NCBI GenBank assembly: GCA_030550175.1
Contig: JAUQPW010000008.1
Span: forward strand, 34,137 to 84,978
From: a bacterium
GTDB lineage: Bacteria; Moduliflexota; Moduliflexia; Moduliflexales; JAUQPW01
Direction: 5' to 3'
Length of the DNA stretch: 50,842 nt
This document shows, one piece after another, positions 26,458 through 34,801 of the stretch; positions within the stretch are counted from its first letter, which is position 1, and each line of letters begins with the position of its first letter. The position numbers and the translations under genes were made by a program. The notes under the pieces were generated by a model. The model saw only the letters and a list, made by a program, of their open reading frames with translations. It did not search any database and had not been told where the DNA came from.

Positions 26458-28131
26458 TCAGGGGACTATAATAAGATCCTGCCAGATGGTCACAGATTTT
26501 TTTCCATCCCGATCTCCCGCATGTCCGTCCCATACAGCAAAAGCCACACGTATCGTTCGACCTGAGATGAAATCAAAACTATTCGGACCGGTTCCTTTGA
26601 AGGAGCGACGAAACACCACACGATAGGTACCTAAATTGTAAACTCCCTTAGCACGAACACTCTGATCCACAGCAGGACGTGCTTTCAGGGTCCCAAATCC
26701 TTGTGCCGTGAGCTCTTCTGCGGCAGTTTGGCGAAGCGGGTCTGAGACGATATTACCGGCTCCCCAACCCGTTACAAAGGTTGGATCGGACTCCAAAGTT
26801 AAAGCATGCCGAGTAGGCTGCTCAACGGGAGATTTCATTAGATTTGGATAAGAATCAATCCCTATATTAGGATAGACCTTCTCAATATCCTGGAATGCTG
26901 GCTCCAAATCGGCTTGTCGTTCTGATTTCCACATCCAGATGTTCACAACCTGCCCCGTTTGACCCATGCCAAAAAAGGGAGGGTCATCTTCTAATGAAAA
27001 CTCTACGGCTGCGGCATCTCGAAAATCTTGAGTACGAATGGCAGTGTGGTCGTAGGTTTCGTCTACCCACATCAACCGTAAAGCCAATTCACTCCCATTA
27101 TGCAGTGCTTTTACGTTCAAAATCTCTGGACGGTTTTCCCGCCACCAAAGGGGCATCATGTGTAAATTCACCCCCGGTACGTCTCGCCAGATACCTGCAT
27201 CGGGATGGTCTGGAATTTCCTGGGCCCAGGGTACTACGATTCTGAATTTTTTCATTTCTACCCGTTCCCTTTGTTCTGGACTGGACATGGAAAGGACTAA
27301 ATGAGTCAGATGCCAGGCATCCTGCCCATAGGCCCAATCACTCATGGGCATAGGAGATCCGGGCATGCCAGCCACGATTCTGCGATAAATATCTTTCGGG
27401 TCCGGATTTCCTTTAAAGATCCCCTGGGTCAGATCCCTGGGACGAATAGGGTAACCCTTTTCATCAAACTGCTCCTGAACCCCATCTCCTCGACCTGTTT
27501 CTCCATGACAGGAGGCACAGGCATCACGAAATATCTCCTTAGCCCGCGTCTGGGCTTCCATATCATAGGGAGGCTCTGGAGGTACCTTGATAATTCCAGG
27601 GTGTGTTTCCCCTTCGCTTTTTTCTGTACTTCCCTGCTGTTCGAGCTCTTCCTCAGTTTCTACAAGACTCGGCTGGATCGGTTTTTCTGCAAAAGTTTTA
27701 ATGTAATGGACCAGGGCCCACCGGGTTTCTTCGGGTAAATGAGCCCAGGACGGCATAGCCGATCCTGGAATACCACGGGAAATAGTTACAAACAAATCTC
27801 TATCCGTTGGAACCCTTTCCCACGTGGAGACCATGCGATATTGGGCGGTAACAAAATCGCGAGGTTTTGGATACAGGAGGTAAGCCGCCGGTCCCTCACC
27901 ACGACCATCCAGGCCATGACAGGGGGAACACTCTTTATTGTAGACCGTTTTCCCCAAAGCCAAAAGCTCCTCAGAAGGGGCTATAGCCCGTGTGGGTACA
28001 ATCGAAACAGGAATAGGACCCGTCTGTAATGCTTCTCCTTCGATCCCCTTGGAGTAGTTCAGAAACCAAAGTACCAAAATTAAATTGGACAACCCAAAAC
28101 CTGCTATTATAAATAAGGGAGGTTTTTTCAT
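26458..28131 (-). CDS. Fused diheme cytochrome c and heme-b gamma subunit of the Nxr-like enzyme
   Basis: 557 residues. An N-terminal membrane anchor (about 5-24, FIIAGFGLSNLILVLWFL) is followed by a class I cytochrome c domain with CSPCH at 68-72 (Met in SAMPSWAHL), a Glu-rich linker, and a second cytochrome c domain with CASCH near 205-209 (Met in SPMPMSDW). From about 285 to the end is an ethylbenzene-dehydrogenase-type gamma domain (FRIVVPWAQEIPDHPDAGIW ... ALRLMWVDETYDH ... IRVAFAVWDGHAGDRDGKKS) that binds heme b in this enzyme family. Gamma subunits are usually separate proteins; here b and c hemes are joined and tethered to the membrane. First gene of the operon, upstream of the alpha subunit. 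Confidence 0.88.
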   Translation of the reverse strand: MKKPPLFIIAGFGLSNLILVLWFLNYSKGIEGEALQTGPIPVSIVPTRAIAPSEELLALGKTVYNKECSPCHGLDGRGEGPAAYLLYPKPRDFVTAQYRMVSTWERVPTDRDLFVTISRGIPGSAMPSWAHLPEETRWALVHYIKTFAEKPIQPSLVETEEELEQQGSTEKSEGETHPGIIKVPPEPPYDMEAQTRAKEIFRDACASCHGETGRGDGVQEQFDEKGYPIRPRDLTQGIFKGNPDPKDIYRRIVAGMPGSPMPMSDWAYGQDAWHLTHLVLSMSSPEQRERVEMKKFRIVVPWAQEIPDHPDAGIWRDVPGVNLHMMPLWWRENRPEILNVKALHNGSELALRLMWVDETYDHTAIRTQDFRDAAAVEFSLEDDPPFFGMGQTGQVVNIWMWKSERQADLEPAFQDIEKVYPNIGIDSYPNLMKSPVEQPTRHALTLESDPTFVTGWGAGNIVSDPLRQTAAEELTAQGFGTLKARPAVDQSVRAKGVYNLGTYRVVFRRSFKGTGPNSFDFISGRTIRVAFAVWDGHAGDRDGKKSVTIWQDLIIVP

Positions 28132-28168
28132 TTCCAGATCCTTTCTTTGAATCCGTTAAATTCAGGCG

Positions 28169-28206
28169 AGGCAAAAAGATAGGTAGACTGGCTTATCTTT
28201 TTGCCT
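28169..28206 (-). promoter_or_regulatory. 13-bp inverted repeat in the leader of the Nxr-like operon
   Basis: AGGCAAAAAGATA and TATCTTTTTGCCT form a perfect 13-bp stem around a 12-base loop, ending 38 bases before the gamma-subunit ATG. It could be an operator for a dimeric regulator or a leader hairpin. No T-run positions it as an ordinary terminator of a minus-strand gene. Confidence 0.6.
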
Positions 28207-28564
28207 ACTGATTTCTGGTTCCCATACCAATTCACCATGAAAAGGTTACCTGAGGACCTGTGGAACTTCCCCTACGGCTTATGTAAGGTTTCAATGAGGA
28301 AATGGTATAAGCCTATCATTCTTGCCGTATCGGCCGTAAGCTCCACAATAGATATCCTGAAAGGCCTTCTGTAACATCTTTTGAATTTAAATTACCTTCT
28401 CTCCTTCGACAGATAGGTATATATCGGATCTACTTGGTTGTTAAGGAGGTATCGCAAGGGATATGCCGGGTTTTAAAATACAAAAACCTCGTTGGAAGAT
28501 ACCGCTATGCTAAGGATTGCAGGTATGGGATTGGCTCCAAGTTAGGAGGTTTGACAGTATATTT

Positions 28565-28648
28565 CTGTCTTAAAGTCGTACAACATCGATGAAAACCCAA
28601 CATCTCCAGAGAATATGAGGTGGTGTCCTGGATCAGGACAAAAGACAG
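28565..28648 (+). repeat. Dispersed ~84-bp element, copy E
   Basis: Best-preserved copy: the ends CTGTCTT and AAGACAG are perfect 7-bp inverted repeats, and an inner hairpin TGTCCTG/CAGGACA (three-base loop) sits just inside the right end. Confidence 0.7.
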
Positions 28649-28930
28649 ATCAGGAAGGATTCTAAATACTTTGCTTTCAGAGTAGGCGGTTAGACCATTT
28701 CCCCATTAAAATACTGCCTAAACCATTTCTGTTTTGAAATGTCGGCTTTCGTCTTGGGTCTTTGGATAAACTTGTTCTGAGTTTATGGAAGGGTTCAGGG
28801 CGGACTTGTCACGGGAGGAGAGAGTAAAAAGTGATAAGGTTTTACCTTTTGACAGGCTCAGGGCGAACGGCGTACAGTCAATACAATATTTCAAGTAATA
28901 CCAGATTCGTTTTGAAATTATCCCTGGATG

Positions 28931-28958
28931 GTAAAGGCACGTTGCAACGTGCCCTTAC
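28931..28958. repeat. GTAAGG-type palindrome
   Basis: GTAAAGGCACGTTG and CAACGTGCCCTTAC pair with one mismatch and no loop. Same outer arms as the palindromes in the nos cluster with a different centre. Confidence 0.6.
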
Positions 28959-29188
28959 GCTCAGGTTGAATTTCAATATGAAGTCAGTATAAGAAACGGT
29001 ATAAACGGTAGAGACAATTCCCAGCAATTGCCTTATTCAAGGAACCGACCCGGTATTGCGGTCGAGGGAGGTAGGAACTACAACCCTGAAAGCTCAAGGC
29101 TTTATGAGCCAGACCGGCAAAGACCGGGAAAAGGTCCTCAGGAGGAAGTAAGCTTTTGTCTTCTACGCCTTCACCGTTTGCCCATTTT

Positions 29189-30352
29189 TTATTCGGCCAG
29201 GTGGATTTCCACCGTTCGGGCCAGTATTTCAGTTGCTTTTTGGATCTGGTCGATCTCTACGTACTCATCGGGTGCATGGGCCTGTTCGATGTTACCGGGT
29301 CCGAAGACAAGGCATTTTTGATTTCCGGTTTTAACGGAGATCATTCCTACATCGGTATAGTAGGGAACCCCAATTTCTTTAATCTCGCCGCCCATTGTCT
29401 CCCGGTAAGCTTTTCGCATATCGGCAAGGATTCTGGCATTGGGATCTATTCTTAAAGACGGCCGGGCGGATGTCATGGATTGAACTTCTCCGCGAGTACC
29501 TGCTACTTCTTGACCGGCGGTTTGTACAATCTCCTGGACCAGAGTCGTGACGGACTCTGGAGTAAGGGGAGGAGGATAGCGAATATCGATTTCGGCACGG
29601 CAGGTACCGCAGACCACGTTGGTTTTTTGCCCACCTTCTATTCTTCCAATAGAGACATAGGTCCGCCCTACCAGGGGATCTTCGATCCCGAGTTCGGCAA
29701 TTTTTTGTTTAATTTTAACCAGAATAAGGGCCATGGCATGGGCCGCATCGGCTCCTTTATAGGGAGTCCCGGCATGGGCATTTTTTCCATACGTTTTGAT
29801 TTCAAACCAGGCTACCCCTTTATGGGCTACCACCATATGGAGATTGCTGGGTTCGGTAGCTATAAGGGTCATGTCATTATCCACAATTCCAGCATCGGCC
29901 AAGTCTACGGCCCCACGCATTTGGGACTCTTCGTCAATGGTTGCACAAAGGAGGAAATCCCCCTTTAAAGTCTTCCGATTCTGCGCCAGGTATTTGAGGG
30001 TGACCAAACTGGCCGCCAGACCACTTTTCATATCGGCGGCTCCCCGTCCATACATTTTACCGTTTTCTATCACCGCCTCATAGGGAGGTTTTGTCCAACC
30101 CTCTCCAAGGGGTACTGTATCCATATGGGCTACAACTGCAAGGGCCGGCCTCTGTCCACTTCCCCGAATACGACCGATGATATTATCCCGATCCGGAAGC
30201 ACGTTCTTTCTTATCACTTCAACTCCGGCTTCTTTCATATAACGCTCTACATAATAGCTGATCTCCTTTTCTCCAACGGTTGGATTTAAACTGGGAATTT
30301 TAATTAAATCCTGGGTGACCTGGACGGCCTCGTCAAGGTAGGTTTTATCCAT
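29189..30352 (-). CDS. M20-family metallopeptidase/deacylase (ArgE/DapE type)
   Basis: 387 residues from the ATG at 30352 (MDKTYLDEAVQV). The frame extends to a TTG at 30370, but those codons come from a heptanucleotide repeat. Di-zinc ligands and catalytic residues are in the usual order: VAHMDTVPLG, GRGAADMKSG, DEESQMRG, ATEPSNLH and a C-terminal IEQAHAPDEYVE. A dimerisation lid domain lies between (GKNAHAGTPYKGADAAH). Relatives are acetylornithine deacetylase and succinyl-diaminopimelate desuccinylase, but also broad-specificity peptidases. No lysine or arginine genes adjoin, so the substrate is undecided. Cytoplasmic. Confidence 0.85.
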   Translation of the reverse strand: MDKTYLDEAVQVTQDLIKIPSLNPTVGEKEISYYVERYMKEAGVEVIRKNVLPDRDNIIGRIRGSGQRPALAVVAHMDTVPLGEGWTKPPYEAVIENGKMYGRGAADMKSGLAASLVTLKYLAQNRKTLKGDFLLCATIDEESQMRGAVDLADAGIVDNDMTLIATEPSNLHMVVAHKGVAWFEIKTYGKNAHAGTPYKGADAAHAMALILVKIKQKIAELGIEDPLVGRTYVSIGRIEGGQKTNVVCGTCRAEIDIRYPPPLTPESVTTLVQEIVQTAGQEVAGTRGEVQSMTSARPSLRIDPNARILADMRKAYRETMGGEIKEIGVPYYTDVGMISVKTGNQKCLVFGPGNIEQAHAPDEYVEIDQIQKATEILARTVEIHLAE

Positions 30353-30354
30353 GA

Positions 30355-30389
30355 AAAGTCCAAAGCCCAAAGTCTAAAGCCCAAAGTCC
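30355..30389. repeat. Heptanucleotide tandem repeat (AAAGYCY)5
   Basis: Five consecutive seven-base units (AAAGTCC, AAAGCCC, AAAGTCT, AAAGCCC, AAAGTCC) immediately upstream of the M20 peptidase start, with a sixth diverged unit. It occupies the position of the ribosome-binding site, which is otherwise not evident. Confidence 0.75.
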
Positions 30390-30433
30390 AAGGCTCATTC
30401 GGCCTGGAACAGGAGGCTCTAAACTCTGCACTA

Positions 30434-32146
30434 TTAAATTCGGTTCAGTTTGATTCGAAAGGTAGTTCCTTTTCCGACTTCGGATTCCACTTCAATCTCG
30501 CCTTTATGTTCATCGATGATCTTCTTAACCATCGCAAGTCCTAATCCGGTCCCTTGCTCCTTCCCCTGGGTTACAAAGGAATCAAAAAGTCGATCCCGGA
30601 TCTCCTCCGGAATTCCACATCCGGTATCAGATAATTCAACCACCACATGGGAGTCCGTTAAGTAAGATTTAACATTAAAGATGCCTCCTTGCGGCATCGC
30701 TTCGATAGCATTTCGAATGATGTTATAAAATACCCGCTTCATCTTGGATTCATCCACATAAACATGGGCCCTGTATTTTAGATCTACTTTCACCTGGATG
30801 TTTCTACTTTCAAAATCCGGCCGCATCAAATCCAAGACGTCATTTACGATAGCAGATAAATAATATCTTCGCAGTAAGAGGTTCGTTTCTCCTTTGGCAA
30901 AATTGAGAATCTCCCGGGTCATGTTGGTCAGAGATTCAATTTCCCGGAGGATAATTTTACAAAATTTTTTTCGATTTTCTTCGGTAGTTTTATCTAAGCT
31001 GATAAGCTCGACAAAGCCGATGATACTGGAGATAGGATTCTTTAGGTCATGGATAATGCCGCTCACCATCTGCCCCACCATGGCCAACCTTTCCTCTTTG
31101 GCTTCTTTTTCCCTAAGTCTATGGGTCTCAATGGCCCTGGCCACCTGACTGCCTATAACCTCCAGGAGCTTCAGATCATCTTCGGTAAACACACGGTCTT
31201 CACCTTTTTTATTAATGAGTTCCAAAGCCCCTAATACGCGATTATTCTCGACCAGTGGCACACAAATAATAGATTGCGTGGGAAATTGAATTTTAGCCGA
31301 AATATGACCGGCAAATCGGGGATCCTCGGCCACATTGTTTACAATCACAGGGGTTTTGGTAGAAGCCACCCATCCGACAATCCCTTCTCCCATTTTAATC
31401 TTAAATTTTCGGAGTTCCTCGGCTTTTTCCCCGGTAATACTCTTGAAATAGAGGAGATTGGTTTTCTCTTCCAGCAGAAGAATAGACCCGGCTTCAGCCT
31501 CCAGGGTCTGGGTAGTTTTGAAAAGGATTTTATCCAGAAGCTTATCTAAATCCCACGAACTGCTGATTTCTTTTTCAATCTCATACAAAATATCTAATTC
31601 ACGAATTTTCTGCTCCAGTTGTCTTTTTGCCTCAACCAAGGCTCTGTTTTTGGCCCGGATATGTTGGTACAGTTGGGCATTTTCTATGGCTATGGCGGCT
31701 TGGGAGCAAAGAGCATCCAGGAGTTTCTCATCCCGTTCGGTAAAGGCTCCCCCTTTTTTATTTAAAACCTCGATGACCCCTATTCTCTGGCCATAGGTAT
31801 TAACCAGTGGCTTACAGAAAATGGTCTGGGTAAGGTATCCCGTCTGCTCATCGAAAGCACGATTAAACCTGGGATCCTTATAGGCATCTGTAATATTCAA
31901 GGTCTCACCAGTCGCCATTACAAAGCCTGCAATCCCTTCCCCTAATTTAAGTCGTATTTCTTTAATCTCAGAATCCTGTGCGATCTTCGACCACAACTCT
32001 TGCCTTTCCTCATCATAGAGAAATAGGGTACTTCGCTGAGCCTCTATCGATTTAGTGATTTTATTCATGATGAGGATGAGCAGTCTGTTTAAGTCCACCG
32101 TTTCAATCACGGGTTCGGAATCCATAAACTTCCAGTTATCTACCAT
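30434..32146 (-). CDS. GAF-GAF sensor histidine kinase
   Basis: 570 residues, no transmembrane segment, so a soluble sensor. Two GAF domains (about 20-165 and 190-335; the second ends in FTEDDLKLLEVIGSQVARAIE) are followed by HisKA with the phosphoacceptor His in GIIHDLKNPISS and a HATPase domain: N-box NIIRNAIEAMPQGG, G1 LSDTGCGIPE, G2 GTGLGLAMVKKI. Heptads between the GAF domains predict a signalling helix. No response regulator gene adjoins, so its output is unknown. It follows the glgC-like gene by 54 bases and may be cotranscribed with it. Confidence 0.9.
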   Translation of the reverse strand: MVDNWKFMDSEPVIETVDLNRLLILIMNKITKSIEAQRSTLFLYDEERQELWSKIAQDSEIKEIRLKLGEGIAGFVMATGETLNITDAYKDPRFNRAFDEQTGYLTQTIFCKPLVNTYGQRIGVIEVLNKKGGAFTERDEKLLDALCSQAAIAIENAQLYQHIRAKNRALVEAKRQLEQKIRELDILYEIEKEISSSWDLDKLLDKILFKTTQTLEAEAGSILLLEEKTNLLYFKSITGEKAEELRKFKIKMGEGIVGWVASTKTPVIVNNVAEDPRFAGHISAKIQFPTQSIICVPLVENNRVLGALELINKKGEDRVFTEDDLKLLEVIGSQVARAIETHRLREKEAKEERLAMVGQMVSGIIHDLKNPISSIIGFVELISLDKTTEENRKKFCKIILREIESLTNMTREILNFAKGETNLLLRRYYLSAIVNDVLDLMRPDFESRNIQVKVDLKYRAHVYVDESKMKRVFYNIIRNAIEAMPQGGIFNVKSYLTDSHVVVELSDTGCGIPEEIRDRLFDSFVTQGKEQGTGLGLAMVKKIIDEHKGEIEVESEVGKGTTFRIKLNRI

Positions 32147-32200
32147 ATTTCCAATAATTTTCGAAGGTTTGGTAATTTTAGGTAATTATTTCTCAGGTAA

Positions 32201-33466
32201 TTATAGGGTACTTCCAGAAGGGATTTCAGAGTATTTCGACTTTGGAACAATGACCCCCGGATGGATCAAGCAATTTCTGCCTATCTGAATGTGGTCTTCG
32301 ATTTCAGCACTCTTACCCAGGACGGTAATTCCAGTATGAAAGTAGGAGGGGTAAGCTAAATTCGCAACCTGGGGATCTCCCGTTCCCACAACGGCATGGG
32401 CTCCAATTAAAACATCTTTATCGGCAACTACCCGATCAACAAGGGCACCGGTACCAATCTGGGTATCATGCATGATAACCGAGTCACGAACTACGGCATC
32501 CTTTTCTACCACAACTCCCGGGGAAAGAACACTTCTCTCTACTCTACCCCTAATTAGACAACCCGGTGAAATGAGGGAATTGATTACCTCTGCAGAAGGA
32601 TCACATCTGGCCGGAGAACGGTCACCGATATTTCTATCTTCTAAATTGGTCCGGATGGACCAGTTCCAGAGATCGATCTCTGGTTGGTCTTTAAGGAGAT
32701 CCATATGAAGCTTCCAGTACTCGTCAATGGTGCCACAATACTCCCAGGTTCCGGTAAATGGGTAAGCATAGAGTCGATACTTCCCTACAAGGTTTGGGAT
32801 AATGTTATAAGCAAAACTATGGGCGGAGTCTTCCTGCTCGGCATCTTCTTGCAATCTTTCTAAAAGAAACGGGGTATTAAATACATAAATGCCTAAGGAA
32901 TAGTGATTCCCCTTAGGAACCCGGGGTTTTTCTTCGTAATGTAGAACTTTTCCATCCTCGTCAATGTCTAAGATTCCAAATCGGGATGGATTTAGAACGG
33001 GCAGCTTCTTACAAACAATGGTACAATCGGCCTTTTTACTGATGTGAAAATCTATAACGAAGGAATAATTCATTGTATAGATATGCTCCGCCGATAGAAC
33101 CAACACATAGTCTGGATGGTGATCTTCAATAAAATTTATATTCTGATAAACGGCATCAGCGGTTCCCCTATACCAGTCCGAGTCCGCCTCTCCTTTATAA
33201 GGAGGTAAAATCCGGACGTAGCGGGTTCTCCCTATAAAGTCCCATGGAGCCCCAATACCTACGTGATCCATTAAAGAGCTAGGTTTATACTGGGTTAAAA
33301 TGCCGATGATATTGATACGAGAGTTCATCAAATTGCTCAATGCAAAATCAATGATTCGATAAATCCCTCCAAAAGGGATAGCCGCCTTAGCCCGCCTCTG
33401 GGATAAGATATTCAACGCAGGTACCATACCTCCCGCTAAAACCATGGCTATAACTTTTCGCGTCAT
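32201..33466 (-). CDS. GlgC-family nucleotidyltransferase homologue lacking catalytic residues
   Basis: 421 residues with full GlgC layout: an N-terminal nucleotidyltransferase domain (IPFGGIYRIIDFALSN, WYRGTADAVYQN, HYEEKPRVPKG) and a C-terminal left-handed beta-helix (GCLIRGRVERSVLSPGVVV ... IGAHAVVG). However, the nucleotide-binding loop, usually GGxGxRL, reads LAGGMVPALNIL. The catalytic metal Asp of the GDHIY motif is Glu (SAEHIYTMNY), and the second metal Asp of the WRDVGT motif is Tyr (WEYCGT). ADP-glucose synthesis is therefore doubtful. It may be a regulatory partner subunit, as GlgD is in Firmicutes, or bind another ligand. No glycogen genes adjoin. Confidence 0.82.
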   Translation of the reverse strand: MTRKVIAMVLAGGMVPALNILSQRRAKAAIPFGGIYRIIDFALSNLMNSRINIIGILTQYKPSSLMDHVGIGAPWDFIGRTRYVRILPPYKGEADSDWYRGTADAVYQNINFIEDHHPDYVLVLSAEHIYTMNYSFVIDFHISKKADCTIVCKKLPVLNPSRFGILDIDEDGKVLHYEEKPRVPKGNHYSLGIYVFNTPFLLERLQEDAEQEDSAHSFAYNIIPNLVGKYRLYAYPFTGTWEYCGTIDEYWKLHMDLLKDQPEIDLWNWSIRTNLEDRNIGDRSPARCDPSAEVINSLISPGCLIRGRVERSVLSPGVVVEKDAVVRDSVIMHDTQIGTGALVDRVVADKDVLIGAHAVVGTGDPQVANLAYPSYFHTGITVLGKSAEIEDHIQIGRNCLIHPGVIVPKSKYSEIPSGSTL

Positions 33467-34012
33467 ATATTCTCAGGACTACCTTGGGTTCCGCGTCCAT
33501 ATAACGTGGAGCGCGACTTGCACAAACAGGGTTATTTACTTTATACTATAAGTGTCTTCCTAAAATTTGTCTTCCTGAAAACTAACTTTTTATTTTCAAA
33601 GGATAAAGTGATACTGTGGAAATTATGTTCCGTTTTCCATAGGCCTGTCAAGATAATTTTCCTCAGTATGAGGTTTAGTTGGAAGTATAGCCTTTTCGTC
33701 CCTATGTCTTTGCCAGCCCTTCAATATCCAGAGGTAAATTCCATGGAACAGGCTCTTGGAGTCGGAACATAGCTTCATCCCCTTCGCTTCACCTTAATCT
33801 TCGGCTTACACGGCGAGTTGTAAAGGTGGGGGGATGAAAATCCAGGTTTTGAACTTTTGGAAAAAAAGCTTCAATCCCACGAAGTTCTCTTGACTTTTAT
33901 GATAAGACGCTCATAGTATAACTTAGGATGAAATACTTACTTTAATTAATTGAATTAAAATCCTTTATAAAAGGCCTTCTTATCTGTATCCTATCTATCG
34001 TGTTAAACTATC
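33467..34012. other. Intergenic region with an imperfect hairpin element
   Basis: No gene recognised between the divergent glgC-like gene and the small-protein cluster; promoters for both should lie here. A hairpin-forming element occupies 33774-33838: TTCATCCCC / GGGGATGAA outside and CACCTT / AAGGTG inside. Confidence 0.5.
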
Positions 34013-34123
34013 GTGTTAAAAACCTTTTTAGCACTTCTAGGAATTGCTTTAGGATTATTGATAGGGCTCGCTATCGTTGCCGTAACCATAAAAACGAAAC
34101 GGGTCATGCGGGGAAGAAGATGA
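34013..34123 (+). CDS. 36-residue single-membrane-helix protein
   Basis: GTG start giving MLKTFLALLGIALGLLIG followed by more hydrophobic residues and the basic tail IKTKRVMRGRR. This is the shape of a small inner-membrane protein, Nin-Cin by the positive-inside rule for the tail. No strong Shine-Dalgarno is seen, so this is a tentative call. It precedes two other small genes in the same direction. Confidence 0.4.
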   Translation: MLKTFLALLGIALGLLIGLAIVAVTIKTKRVMRGRR

Positions 34124-34171
34124 TGAAAGATTACTTTTTTCCGTCTACTTAAAGGAGTCGTGATTTTTTTT

Positions 34172-34444
34172 ATGAGTTTATTTAGAGATGAGTCTATGTC
34201 GCATGAAGAAATGATGGAAATCGAGAGCCGATTAACCAAATTAGAGAGTAGTCTTACGGCTAGCCGGGAAATGTTGGAGAAGTGGAGGGTCCAGGTAAAT
34301 TTAATCAAAAAGCTACTGGGAGATCTGGAATTAAGTATTCGTGAGAGTCGCAAAGAAAGCTTCATGATGGACTTTGGAAGTCTCAATCGTGATGTGAATT
34401 TGAGCGAGTCGTTGGGGAAAGAAGATATAGAAGACGAATCTTAA
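34172..34444 (+). CDS. Small coiled-coil protein
   Basis: 90 residues from the ATG at 34172 (MSLFRDESMSHEEMME); an in-frame GTG at 34160 is too close to AAAGGAG. It is almost entirely helical and charged, with heptad-like spacing across EIESRLTKLESSLTASREML and ending in an acidic tail. No known family recognised. It lies in a run of small genes before the Xaa-Pro peptidase gene. Confidence 0.5.
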   Translation: MSLFRDESMSHEEMMEIESRLTKLESSLTASREMLEKWRVQVNLIKKLLGDLELSIRESRKESFMMDFGSLNRDVNLSESLGKEDIEDES

Positions 34445-34522
34445 GCCGCACTAGAATTCAGAGGCCAGGACTCAGACTCAAAATTGGGTTGTTTTCTGAC
34501 TTCTGATTTCTGACTCTGGAGT

Positions 34523-34786
34523 ATGCTCGCAGAATCCAATGAAGAGGCCTTAGAAGCGAAGGTTCAAATGAAGAAGGAAACGGAATATAAATCCAGGATT
34601 GTTCGTAATCATACTCCACTTATAACAGAGTTTTTAGATAGTTATAAGGATATCTTGAAAGACAAAAAGCTCTGCGAAGAAGGGGCCAGGGGTAAGCTGG
34701 TTGAAATACCCATGCAACCTTTTCTCCTTCAACTCCTTCTCGACTATGAAGATTTTAAAATAGAAAAGAAAAAGTTACTTTTTTGA
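34523..34786 (+). CDS. Small hypothetical protein
   Basis: 87 residues, ATG preceded by CTGGAG. Charged and helical, no cysteines apart from one, no membrane segment. Ends in a Lys-rich stretch (DFKIEKKKLLF). It stops 15 bases before the Xaa-Pro peptidase start and may be cotranscribed. Function not recognisable. Confidence 0.5.
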   Translation: MLAESNEEALEAKVQMKKETEYKSRIVRNHTPLITEFLDSYKDILKDKKLCEEGARGKLVEIPMQPFLLQLLLDYEDFKIEKKKLLF

Positions 34787-34801
34787 AAGGGGAATTCTGA
34801 T

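Larger units (their letters stand above)
28132..29188. other. 1-kb intergenic region with several repeat types
   Basis: No gene is seen between the M20 peptidase stop and the molybdoenzyme operon. It should contain that operon's promoter. Included are a 13-bp inverted repeat near the operon start, dispersed copy E, a REP-like GACAGGCTCAGGGCGAACGG at about 28855-28874 with a diverged inverted partner near 28780, and a GTAAGG-type palindrome at 28931. Confidence 0.55.
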
